This document shows positions 43,880 to 54,055 of a DNA stretch of 64,000 bases, in pieces. Where the stretch lies: assembly GCA_030446485.1 (NCBI GenBank), contig JAUJNF010000004.1:1-64000 (forward strand), in the 5' to 3' direction. Origin of the DNA: Thermoleophilaceae bacterium (GTDB taxonomy: Bacteria > Actinomycetota > Thermoleophilia > Solirubrobacterales > Thermoleophilaceae). The notes below the pieces were generated by a model. It was given only the letters and a program-made list of their open reading frames with translations, was not told the origin of the DNA and searched no databases. Each line of letters starts with the position of its first letter. Position 1 is the stretch's first letter. The position numbers were made by a program, and so were the translations under genes.

Positions 43880-43943
43880 TCTCCGCCGCCCCCGGCTTTC
43901 AAATCCTCAGTACCGCCGCCCGGCCGCTAGGGTCACGCGCCTC

Positions 43944-45249
<1,306 letters not shown>

Positions 45250-45262
45250 GAGGCGTGAGGCT

Positions 45263-45463
45263 CTAGCCGCGGGCGCGGTAGGCGCCCGACTCCTCCTCGA
45301 GCTCCTTGTCGTCGTCGCGGTTGTCGCCCGTCAGTGCGCCCTTGAACTCGCGCATGCCGCGACCCACCGACCGGCCGACCTCCGGAAGCTTCTTCGGGCC
45401 GAGCAACAGCAGGGCGATGATGAGGATGACTACTACTTCGGGTCCGCTGATGCCGAAGGGCAT
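45263..45463 (-). CDS. tatA: Sec-independent protein translocase subunit TatA
   Basis: A 66-residue TatA: periplasmic start, one membrane helix (PEVVVILIIALLLLGPKKLP) with the conserved FG-like opening (FGISGPE) and GPKKLPEVGRSVGRGMREF amphipathic helix, then an acidic tail. It forms the pore for folded proteins with TatC, which is not in the window. It lies opposite to the cysteine genes, convergent with cysM. Confidence 0.93.
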   Translation of the reverse strand: MPFGISGPEVVVILIIALLLLGPKKLPEVGRSVGRGMREFKGALTGDNRDDDKELEEESGAYRARG

Positions 45464-45601
45464 GGGTATCTGCTCCAGAGATCGGTGCTGGGAGGACGTG
45501 CGACGGAGCGCACTGGCCGTCAAGGGTACTTCGGCACGAAGGGGTCCTCGGATCAAGTGCTCGACCGTTAGACGGACCACTAGCCTTCCCCGGCGGTGCG
45601 C

Positions 45602-45979
45602 ATGACCAGAGACCACTGGGACGCGATGGTCTCCCACGCGCGCGAGGCGGCGCCCAACGAGTGCTGCGGCTACGTCAGCGCGCGCGAGGGCGCGGTGACC
45701 GATGTGTTCCGGGCGCGCAGCCTCAGGGACTCGCCGTACGGCTACGAGCTCGACCCCAGGAGCCTGCTGGCGGCCAACGACCTCGACGACGAGGGCTATG
45801 AGGTGGGCATCTACCACTCCCACCCGCGCAGCCCGGCCGAGCCGTCGCAGACCGACATCAACCTCGCCCACTATCCGCACTGGACCTACCTCATCGTGTC
45901 ACTCGCCGGCGACCCGACGGTGCGGGCATGGCACATGGCCGACGGGCGCGTGAGCGAGGAGCCGATCGATGTCGAGTAG
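45602..45979 (+). CDS. mec: Mec-type JAMM metalloprotease
   Basis: A 125-residue JAB/MPN zinc protease. The catalytic Glu is in PNECCGYV (Glu20). The zinc motif is YHSHPRSPAEPSQTD with His72, His74 and Asp85. In mycobacteria Mec cleaves cysteine from CysO-Cys, completing CysO-dependent cysteine synthesis, which fits this cluster. The start may be ATG 45602 or GTG 45596. It overlaps the next gene by 11 bases. Confidence 0.9.
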   Translation: MTRDHWDAMVSHAREAAPNECCGYVSAREGAVTDVFRARSLRDSPYGYELDPRSLLAANDLDDEGYEVGIYHSHPRSPAEPSQTDINLAHYPHWTYLIVSLAGDPTVRAWHMADGRVSEEPIDVE

Positions 45980-46493
45980 CCCGCCGGCCGGGGACGCGCT
46001 GGCCTGCCCGTCGTGCGCCCGGGCCTACCGGGCCGACGAGCGCTTCTGCGACGACTGCGGCATGCCCCTCGTGGCGCGCGGCGACGGGCCCGCTGAGGAG
46101 GCTCGCACCGACGCGCAGCAGCGCGCGCGCAAGATCCGTCCGGAGTTCTCCCACGGCGACCTGGTGCAGGTGGCCGGGGGGCGCAACCTCATGGAGGCCG
46201 AGCTGATCCAGAACCTGCTGATCGAAGAGGGCGTGCCGAGCGTGCTTCGCCGCAGCGCGGGCTTCGACGTGCCCGACTTCCTGGCCTCGGGTCCGCGCGA
46301 CGTGCTGGTGGCCGAGTCGGGGCTCGAGGCGGCGCGAGACATGCTGGGCGCGACGGACCTCGGCTCTCGCCGGGCGGCTCCGCCGGCGGCGCTCGGCGGG
46401 CACCGGTTGATCCTGCGCCTCGTGGCCGGCATCGTGATCGCCCTGCTGCTGGCCGCGATCGTCGCCCGGGCGATCATGGGCGTCGCCGCCTGA
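45969..46493 (+). CDS. zinc-ribbon/DUF2007 membrane protein
   Basis: A 174-residue protein: zinc ribbon (CPSC and CDDC, residues about 13-30), then a DUF2007 signal-transducing-like domain (NLMEAELIQNLLIEEGVPS, DVLVAESGLEAARDML), then one C-terminal membrane helix (LILRLVAGIVIALLLAAIV). The role is unknown. The start overlaps the mec gene by 11 bases, so the two are co-translated. Confidence 0.82.
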   Translation: MSSSPPAGDALACPSCARAYRADERFCDDCGMPLVARGDGPAEEARTDAQQRARKIRPEFSHGDLVQVAGGRNLMEAELIQNLLIEEGVPSVLRRSAGFDVPDFLASGPRDVLVAESGLEAARDMLGATDLGSRRAAPPAALGGHRLILRLVAGIVIALLLAAIVARAIMGVAA

Positions 46494-46535
46494 CCGCGTG
46501 CGCAACCGGGCTCTTCAGTAGGTAGCCTCCTGGCC

Positions 46536-47825
46536 GTGGACTTCTCCCCGTCCCCCCAGGTGGCCGGCCTGCTCGAGCGCGTGGGCGGCTTCATCGCCGA
46601 GCACGTCGACCCGGTCGAGGCCGAGGCCATGGAGGCGCTCGACGAGGAGGTGCGGCCCGGCGTTCCCTACCCGAGCGTCCTGGTGGAGCTGCGGGAGCGC
46701 GCTCGAGCCGAGGGGCTGTGGAACCTCTTCCTGCCCGGGGAGCACGGCGCCGGCCTGACCAACTGGGAGTACGGCCTGCTGTGCGAGGCGATGGGCCGCA
46801 ACCTCGTGGCCCCGATGGTCTTCAACTGCTCGGCGCCCGACACCGGCAACGCCGAGATCCTCGCCGACCACGGCACGGCCGACCAGAAGGAGCGCTGGCT
46901 GCAGCCGCTGCTCGAGGGCGACATCCGCTCGTGCTTCTCGATGACCGAGCCCGAGACGGCCGGCTCGGATCCAACCGGCCTGCAAACCTCGGCTCGCCTC
47001 GAGGGCGACGAATGGGTGATCGACGGCCACAAGTGGTACACGTCGGGCCTCAACGGCGCCGAGGTGGCCATCGCGATGGTCGTGACCGATCCCGAGGCCG
47101 CGCCCCACAAGCGCGCGAGCATGATCCTCGTGCCGGTCGACGCCCCGGGCTTCAATCCCGTCCGGCCGGTGCCGGTGATGGGCCACGACGGCGGGCCGGG
47201 CCACTGGGAGGTGCGCTACGACGGCTGCCGCGTGCCGGCGTCGAACCTGCTCGGCGAGCGCGGCGCCGGGTTCGTGATCGCCCAGGACCGGCTCGGGCCG
47301 GGACGCATCCATCACTGCATGCGGGCCATCGGAGGGGCCGAGCGGGCGCTCGAGATGATGTGCCGGCGGGCCAACGGCCGCGAGGCGTTCGGCGGGCGCC
47401 TGGCCGACAAGCAGTTCGTGCAGGACTTCGTGGCCAAGTCGCGCATGGAGATCGACGGCGCGCGCCTGATGGTGCTGCACGCCGCCTGGAAGATGGACAC
47501 CGAGGGGAAGCGCGCGGCGCGCCAGTCGATCTCGATGATCAAGGTGATCGCCGCCAACGTGTTCATGGACGTGCTCGACCGCGCCATCCAGGTGCACGGC
47601 GCGCTCGGCGTGTCCGACGACACGCCGCTCGCCCTCATGTGGCGCCAGGGTCGCTGGCTGCGGCTTGCCGACGGCCCCGACGAGGTGCACAAGATGGTGA
47701 TCGCCATGCGCGAGCTGAACCGCTGGCCGGCCGAGGCGCCGCAGGAGTCAGACGGCAACGGGAGGGACCCCGCGGCGGCCGTCGTGCAGGCGTCGGCACC
47801 GTCCACCGCCGGCGCGCCGAGCTAG
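46536..47825 (+). CDS. acyl-CoA dehydrogenase
   Basis: A 429-residue FAD-dependent acyl-CoA dehydrogenase. FSMTEPETAGSDPTGLQT is the first family signature; GHKWYTSGL and RRANGREAFGGRLADKQFVQDF the FAD/C-terminal region; QVHGALGVSDDTPLALMWR the second. The overall pattern is close to the ACAD10/11-like group. GTG start at 46536. It is followed within 14 bases by a second acyl-CoA dehydrogenase, so both probably act in one fatty-acid or related catabolic step. Confidence 0.92.
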   Translation: MDFSPSPQVAGLLERVGGFIAEHVDPVEAEAMEALDEEVRPGVPYPSVLVELRERARAEGLWNLFLPGEHGAGLTNWEYGLLCEAMGRNLVAPMVFNCSAPDTGNAEILADHGTADQKERWLQPLLEGDIRSCFSMTEPETAGSDPTGLQTSARLEGDEWVIDGHKWYTSGLNGAEVAIAMVVTDPEAAPHKRASMILVPVDAPGFNPVRPVPVMGHDGGPGHWEVRYDGCRVPASNLLGERGAGFVIAQDRLGPGRIHHCMRAIGGAERALEMMCRRANGREAFGGRLADKQFVQDFVAKSRMEIDGARLMVLHAAWKMDTEGKRAARQSISMIKVIAANVFMDVLDRAIQVHGALGVSDDTPLALMWRQGRWLRLADGPDEVHKMVIAMRELNRWPAEAPQESDGNGRDPAAAVVQASAPSTAGAPS

Positions 47826-47838
47826 GAGCGCCGCGGCC

Positions 47839-49001
47839 ATGGAGGCGGCGGTGACCGGTCGCGGCGACCTCGCGCTGAGCGACGAGCAGCAGGACTTCGT
47901 GCGCTCGGTGCGCGACTTCTGCGCGCGCGAGTGCGGCCCGCAGCGCCTGAGAGAGCTGACGGGCGACTTCGAGGATCTGCACAACGAGGAGATCGCCCGT
48001 CGCATGGCCGAGCTCGGCTGGCTCGGGATCACCATCCCCGAGGAGTACGGCGGCAGCGGCGGAACCTTCCTCGACGCGGCGCTCTTTCTGGAGGAGACCG
48101 CCAAGGGCGAGGCTCCGATCGGGGCCTATGCGGTCACGCTGATCGTGGTCGGCACGCTCAACCGCTTCGGCAGCGACGAGCAGAAGCGGCGGCTGTTCGG
48201 AGCCGTGACCGAGGGCGGAGCGCTGGCGATCGCCATGTCGGAGCCCGACAGCGGCTCGGACGTGGCCTCGCTCAAGTGCTCGGCCGAGCGCTCGAACGGC
48301 GAGTGGGTGCTGAACGGCTCGAAGATGTGGTGCTCGTACGCGCACAAGGCGAGCGAGATCCTGATCGTGGTGCGCACCGAGCGTGGCGACTCGCCGCACC
48401 AGGGGCTGTCGATGATCCTCGTGCCGCGCGAGACGCCCGGGCTGACGATCACGCCGATCGAGACCCTCGGCGGCACGGAGACCAACGAGCTCCACCTCGA
48501 CGGCTGCCGCGTGCCGGCCGAGGCGCTGCTGGGCAGCGCGGGTGGGGGTTGGACGCAGCTCATGTCGGGCCTGAACAGCGAGCGCGTGATCCTCGGGGCG
48601 TCGGCTCTCGGCCTCGCGCAGAGGGCCTTCGACGAGGCCCTCGCCTACGCCAAGGAGCGCAGGCAGTTCGGCCGCCCGATTGGCTCCTTTCAGGCCATCC
48701 AGCACAAGTTCGCGGACCTGGCCACCGACCTCGCCCAGGCGCGGTTGCTCGTGCGCTCGGTGGCGCGGATGACCGACGAGGAACCCGAGCGAATGCTTCC
48801 CAGGAGGCCTCGATGGTGAAGCTCGCCACCACCGAGCTCGCCAAGCGGACGGCCCTCGAGGGCATGCAGATCATGGGCGGGTACGGCTATGCCAGCGAGT
48901 ACCCGATGGAGCGCTACCTGCGCTCGGCGGTGGTCACCACCATCTTCGGCGGCACTTCGGAGATCCAGAAGAACATCATCGCCAAGACGCTGGGGCTGTA
49001 G
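47839..49001 (+). CDS. acyl-CoA dehydrogenase (one frameshift)
   Basis: A second acyl-CoA dehydrogenase of about 387 residues: LALSDEQQDFVRSVRDFC, GWLGITIPEEYGGSG, AIAMSEPDSGSDVASLKC, and RRQFGRPIGSFQAIQHKFAD. The frame breaks at about 48801, where one C is apparently lost (CCC for CCCC). It then continues with EASMVKLATTELAKRTAL, GMQIMGGYGYASEYPMER and GGTSEIQKNIIA, the C-terminal signature. Probably intact in the organism. Confidence 0.9.
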
Positions 49002-49013
49002 GGAAGGGTCGTC

Positions 49014-49493
49014 GTGAGCCGCTTCGTCGCCGTTCTGCTCGCGCTCGGCCTGCTGCTGGCTCCAGCGGCGCGCGCTCAGCAACCGAACGGCGGCAGCCCG
49101 TTCGCTCCGCTGGCGCCCCCGGTTCCCGAGCCGCCGGCGGAGCCGGCGCCACTTCAGCAGCCGGCTGCTGATGAGGACGAGGGCCTGAGCTCGACGGTGC
49201 TCTGGGGGACGCTCGGCGTGGGGCTGCTGGTGCTCGTGGCCATCGCGCTGTACATCCGGCGCGACTCTCGGCACGCGGCGCGACCCGGTCGACGCGGTCG
49301 TGCCGGACGCCGCGCACGCCCCGGCCAGCCCCGCAGCGGCGCGCCCACCGGCAGGTCGAGCGGAGGTGGCCGCCTGCCCGAGCCGGCGAAGGCCGCCACG
49401 CGACCGACGGGTGGAAAGCCTCGACCGAAGGAAGTGCATCGCGCCAAGGTCAGGGCGGCGCGGAAGCAGCGTCGCCGGACGCGCTCGCGCTGA
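49014..49493 (+). CDS. secreted/membrane protein with basic C-terminus
   Basis: A 159-residue protein of unknown function: signal peptide (RFVAVLLALGLLLAPAARA), a Pro/Ala-rich outer segment, one membrane helix (STVLWGTLGVGLLVLVAIAL), then a strongly basic Arg/Lys/Gly-rich cytoplasmic tail of about 75 residues. The tail might bind nucleic acid or acidic membrane lipids. GTG start. Confidence 0.7.
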   Translation: MSRFVAVLLALGLLLAPAARAQQPNGGSPFAPLAPPVPEPPAEPAPLQQPAADEDEGLSSTVLWGTLGVGLLVLVAIALYIRRDSRHAARPGRRGRAGRRARPGQPRSGAPTGRSSGGGRLPEPAKAATRPTGGKPRPKEVHRAKVRAARKQRRRTRSR

Positions 49494-49504
49494 GCCGGGG
49501 GCCA

Positions 49505-50286
49505 CTAGCCGTCGAGCCGGCGCGAGATCGTCGGACGCGCGCCGGTGGCCGCGAGATCGGCCAGGTACCCGCGCCAATCGTCCTCCACCTCCACTACCGG
49601 TCGCATGAACGCACGCTCGATCGCCCGGCCGGCGCCCTCCGGATCGAGGTTTGAGGCGAGCGCGACACACGCCTCGCGGCCGGCGCCGCTCTGCAGCAGG
49701 CTGAACACCGTGCCGCCCAGAAGCGCGGCGTCGCGCAGGGAGGGCGGAAAGCTCGGTGGTGGCCCTCGCGAAGGCGCCGCGCGATGGCCGGGCGAAGGTG
49801 CCGGACCTGGCCGGAGAAGTACGCGGCCGCTCCTCGGCGAGCCAGGCCCAGCGCAGGTGGCGCGCCAGGCTCCGCCGGCCGAAGGGCGGTGGAAGGTCAG
49901 GGTTGTTGGCGCCGATCACCAGGTGGGCGTACTCGTGCAGCGGCGCCCGCAGCAGCGCCTCCCGCGAGCCCGGCACCGCGGAGGCCCGGCCTCGAGTGCC
50001 CGGGGAGAGAGCACGTACATCTCGCCGGCGGCGAACCAGCCGGCGAAGTAGCGCCTCCCGGCCGGGACCGAGACGAGCTGGGCGAAGGGAAGCCAGGGTG
50101 GGCGAGCGCGAGCTCGATCGCTCGCGGGTAGATGACGACGGTCACGTCGCCCGGTGTGCGCGGGAAGACCTCGGCCATCAACGAGCGATGCTCCTCGAGC
50201 CGCTGGAGCACCTCCGCGGCGTCCTCGGCGTCGCGCGAGTCGTGCCGCGCCGTGAAGGAGAGGGACTGCGACTGACCCCAGGGCAC
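49505..50286 (-). CDS. putative zinc metallopeptidase (four frameshifts)
   Basis: Minus-strand gene from GTG 50286. The first frame reads PWGQSQSLSFTARHDSRDAE to VVIYPRAIELALAHP. Restoring single bases near 50096, 49986, 49830 and 49745 then gives one continuous protein of about 260 residues. It includes YFAGWFAAGEMYVLSPRAL, the zinc motif HEYAH (in APLHEYAHLVIG), and LREGHHRAFP, ending TISRRLDG. The HExxH plus upstream strand resembles gluzincin-like peptidases of actinobacteria. The four losses are in or beside G/C runs. It is divergent from the acylase gene at 50306. Confidence 0.65.
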
Positions 50287-50305
50287 ACGCGGTACTCTGC
50301 CGCAC

Positions 50306-53028
50306 GTGCGAGGGATGAAGCTCTGTGCATGCGCGGCCGCGGTCCTGGCGGCCGGCACGGCCACGGCCACGGCGCAGGTCCAGCCGCCCGGCCAGAACGA
50401 CTTCGGCGGCTTCCGCAACGTGCTGGCGGTCGGCCAGGGGGAGACGGTGAGCGCCGCCGAGTTCGGCGCCACCGGCATGGACGGGCCACCGAGCTTCCGG
50501 AGCCAGCTTCCGCTCTACAACGACCTGCTCTACGCCGAGCCCAAGCTCGCCCCCGCCGACCTCGACAGGTTCTTCAAGAGCGCCGGCTTCGGCGTGCCCC
50601 CGGACGAGGTCGAGTCCACCGTCACGCCGCGCCCCGGCGTGACGATCATCCGCGACCGCACCTACCGCGTGCCGCACGTGTACGGCACCACGCGGGGCGA
50701 CACGCTGTTCGGTGCGGGTTACGCCTCGGGTGAGGACCGCCTCTTCCTGATGGACGTGCTGCGCCACACGGGCCGCGCCCGTCTGACCGAGCTGATCGGC
50801 CCGGGCCGCGGTGACGCCACCGTGAAGATGGACGCCGCGCAGCTCAAGGTCGCCGACTACTCCGAGGAGGAGCTGCAGCGGATGATCGACGTGGGTGCGG
50901 AGTCCGCCGGCGCCGAGGGCCAGGTGATCAAGCAGGACCTCCTCGACTACGTGGACGGCATCAACGCCTACATCCGAGAGGCGCGCACGGACCCGAGCAA
51001 GCTGCCCGTCGAGTACACCGCGCTGAACCGCATGCCGGAGGATTGGAAGCCGACCGACACGGTGGCGGTCGCATCGCTCATCGGAGGAATCTTCGGCCGG
51101 GGGGCGGCTCCGAGGGGCTCGTGTCGCAGGCCCTGAGGGCGGCCGAGCAGCGGTTCGGGCCGAAGGTCGGCCGCCGCGTGTTCGAGGACTTCCGGCGCGT
51201 CGACGACCCCGAGGCGCCGGTCACCACGACCAAGCGCTTCCCCTTCGACAGGCCCGGACGCGTGAACCGTCGCGCCGCAGCGGTGCCCGACCTCGGCTCG
51301 ATCCAGGAGCGCAATCCGATTCAGGAGGGCTCGTCCGGTGGTGGCGGTGGCGGCGGCGGTTCCCCACTCCCCTTCCCCCTGCCACTGCAGGGCGGCCTCA
51401 GCCTGCCGAAGCAGCAGTCCAACGCGCTGCTGATCCCGCGCAAGGAATCGAGGTCCGGAAGGGCGATCGCCGTGATGGGCCCCCAGGTGGGCTACTTCTC
51501 GCCCCAGATCCTGCTCGAGCTCGACCTGCACGGGCCCGGCATCGACGCGCGCGGCGTGGCCTTTCCCGGCATCAGCCTTTACATCCTGCTCGGGAGGAGT
51601 CGCGACTACGCGTGGAGCGCCACGACGGCGACGAGCGACAACGTCGACGAGTTCGCCGAGCAACTGTGCGAGCCGAACGGCTCGCAGCCCACGCTGAAGT
51701 CGAACCACTACCTGTACAGGGGCGAGTGCCGGCCGTTCGTACAGCGCGACCACGTGCTCACCGTGACCCCGCCGCCCACCAGCCCCGGCGCACCGCGGCG
51801 CATCACGCTGAAGGTCGAGCGCAGCGTGCACGGTCCCATCCAGGCGCGCGCGACCGTAGCCGGCAAGCCCGTGGCGATCGCCGAGGCGCGCTCGACCTAC
51901 ATGCACGAGCTGGAGTCGGCACGCGCCTTCAAGCGCCTGACCGGCGGAGAGGTCCGCAACGCCGGCCAGTTCCAGCGCACGATGGACCTCGTGAACTTCG
52001 CGTTCAACTGGTTCTACGCCGACGACCGCGACGTCACCTACTTCACGTCGGGGTGGTACCCGCGCAGGGCCAAGGGCACCAACCCGAACCTCCCGATCTC
52101 CGGCACGGGCGAGTTCGACTGGCAGGGGTTCGATCCCGAGACCTTCCTGTCGCGGCGGCTGTCGTTCCGCGAGAAGCCCAAGGACACGAACCCGCGCCGC
52201 GGCTACCTCGTGAACTGGAACAACAAGCAGGCGCCGGGCTGGCGGGCGGCCGATGATCAGCTCTCCTACAGCTCCGTGCACCGCTCGGAGCGGCTTGAGG
52301 ACCGCGTCAGGGCCGGCATCAGGGGCGGCGCAAGCTCAGCCTCACGCGCCTGACCCAGATCATGGAGACTGCCGCGACGATTGACCTCCGCGGACAGGAG
52401 AGCTATCCGGTGCTGCGTCGCGTGATCCGCAAGAGCACGGCGCCGGGCGTGGCGGAGGCCCTTCAGGTGCTCGACTCGTGGAACCGCAACGGATCCCACC
52501 GGCGTGACCTCGACCGCGACAACGTGCTGGACGAGAGCGCCGCCGTCGAGCTGATCGACGCGTGGTGGCCACGGCTCGTGCGCGCGATGTTCGAGCCCGA
52601 GCTTGGCATGGACCTGTTCGAGCGCATCCGGACCGTCAACGGCATCGGCTCGCCGCCTCCGCCCGGCGGGAGCTCGTTTGGCGCCGGGTGGTGGGGCTAC
52701 GTGGACAAGGACCTGCGGCGGCTGCTCGGCCAACGCGTGCGCCAGCCGCTGTCTCGCCGCTACTGCGGTGGTGGCGCGCGGCGCGCGTGCCGGCTCGTGC
52801 TCGTCAAGACGCTGCGCGAGGCGGCCGACGAGGTGCGCGCGAGCGGCACGGCTCCTCGCCGCAGCCAGCCGTCCAGCCACCTGCACGCAGGTGAACGGCC
52901 CGCCGCGGGAGTGCGACCAGATCGAGTTCACGACGGCCGGCGCCGTAACCACCGACCCGATCCACTGGCAGGATCGCCCGACCTTCCAGCAGGTGGTCGA
53001 GGTACAGGGGCACGGGCCTCGCCGGTAG
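50306..53028 (+). CDS. penicillin acylase-family Ntn hydrolase (several frameshifts)
   Basis: A secreted penicillin-acylase-like protein of about 900 residues, paralogous to the one at 54056-57016. The signal peptide is LCACAAAVLAAGTATATA. The alpha-chain part includes VPHVYGTTRGDTLFGAGYAS and EDRLFLMDVLRHTGRARL. After a Gly-rich linker, SNALLIPRKESRSG carries the likely nucleophile Ser that becomes the beta-chain N-terminus on autocleavage. YFADDRDVTYFTSG-like and GYLVNWNNKQAPGW segments follow. Single-base losses near 51105 and 52330, and two between about 52800 and 52860, break the frame. The end (IHWQDRPTFQQVVEV) matches the paralogue. Confidence 0.82.
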
Positions 53029-53049
53029 GGGCACGGCCGGAGCCCCGAC

Positions 53050-53550
53050 TCAGGCGAAGATCTCCTCGACGAAGAAGCGGGCCGCAACGTCGAGCCGGTC
53101 GCCGAACACCTCGGTGGCCACCGCCAGCACCTCATCGGCGGTGCGGAGCCCGAGTCGCTCCGCCAGGAGCAGCACGTCATCCTCATCCTCGCCGGCCCGG
53201 TGAGCCAGGACCTTCAGGGCCAGAAGCATTCGCGGCGATGCCGCGAGGCAGCGGAGGCCTGGGACATCGAACACGGGGCTCGCCGCCGAATCGTCCCCGG
53301 CAAGGAAGCCCTTCACCGCGTCGTTTAGCCACGTGACCGGCAGCCCCAGGCGCCGAGCGACCTCGCCGGCGGCCTCGTAGATCGCCATCTTCGGCTCGAA
53401 GACGGCGTCGATGTCGCGGGTCGATCGGCGGGCGTCGTAGGCCAGGGCGATCGCGGCGCCGCCCACGAGGTACATCTCTCCCTCGATGCCGCGTTCGTCG
53501 AGCAGCCCGGCGAGGGCTTTCAGAGCCGTGAGTATCTGTTCTCGGTCCAT
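53050..53550 (-). CDS. nucleotidyltransferase-fold protein of a two-gene module
   Basis: A 166-residue protein with a minimal nucleotidyltransferase motif: LVGGAAIALAYDARRSTRDI, then DAVF, matching G-G ... D-x-D. WLNDAVKGFL and ASPRMLLALKVLAHR follow. Widespread actinobacterial relatives (DUF6036-like, related in fold to AbiEii/MNT toxin-antitoxin nucleotidyltransferases) are encoded right after a partner like the one at 53558. ATG 53550; 8 bases from the partner's stop. Probably a toxin-antitoxin-like module, though this is not proven. Confidence 0.82.
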   Translation of the reverse strand: MDREQILTALKALAGLLDERGIEGEMYLVGGAAIALAYDARRSTRDIDAVFEPKMAIYEAAGEVARRLGLPVTWLNDAVKGFLAGDDSAASPVFDVPGLRCLAASPRMLLALKVLAHRAGEDEDDVLLLAERLGLRTADEVLAVATEVFGDRLDVAARFFVEEIFA

Positions 53551-53557
53551 CGGAGGC

Positions 53558-53992
53558 CTAGACGCGCTGCAGGGCACCCGCGGCGATGAAGATGCCGCGG
53601 CGCCGGAAGGCGGCCGGTGACTGGGCGATGGCAAGGGCTCTGAAGCCCGCCACGCCGCTCACGAACCAGAAGTGGTCGAGGAAGCGGTCGGGCTCGATGG
53701 TCCAGGCCGGTCGATCGAGCTCGTGCAGCGCGGCCAGGTGCTCGGCCAGGGCGCCAAGGTAGGCGTCGTGACGAGGGTCCCCCGTGGAGGCGGGGCGCTC
53801 GACGAGCGCCTGGCGGCGCTGCCCATCGTTCACCAGCAGGGCGAACTCGTCGAGCAGCTCGCGGATCGCGAAGCGAAAGTCCTCGCCCTCGAGCACCCGC
53901 CGCGCGACCCCGGCGGCCGACTGCGAAAAGACTCCACCGTCCGGAGGATGCTCGCGCAGCCAATCCTTCAGTGAGTACGGCGTCTCCGTCAT
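53558..53992 (-). CDS. partner protein of the nucleotidyltransferase module
   Basis: A 144-residue helical protein. The C-terminal half (DRFLDHFWFVSGVAGFRALA, then QSPAAFRRRGIFIAAGAL) is the conserved domain found in actinobacteria beside this nucleotidyltransferase. In many relatives an N-terminal XRE-type helix-turn-helix precedes it. Here the N-terminus (TPYSLKDWLREHPPDGGVF) lacks a clear HTH, so this is a short form. Confidence 0.72.
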   Translation of the reverse strand: MTETPYSLKDWLREHPPDGGVFSQSAAGVARRVLEGEDFRFAIRELLDEFALLVNDGQRRQALVERPASTGDPRHDAYLGALAEHLAALHELDRPAWTIEPDRFLDHFWFVSGVAGFRALAIAQSPAAFRRRGIFIAAGALQRV

Positions 53993-54055
53993 CCTCTAAA
54001 CGCTACGGCCCTGGGCGGCGCCCGTGGCCCCGCGGTGGGTGGGTTGCCGCGGGGG

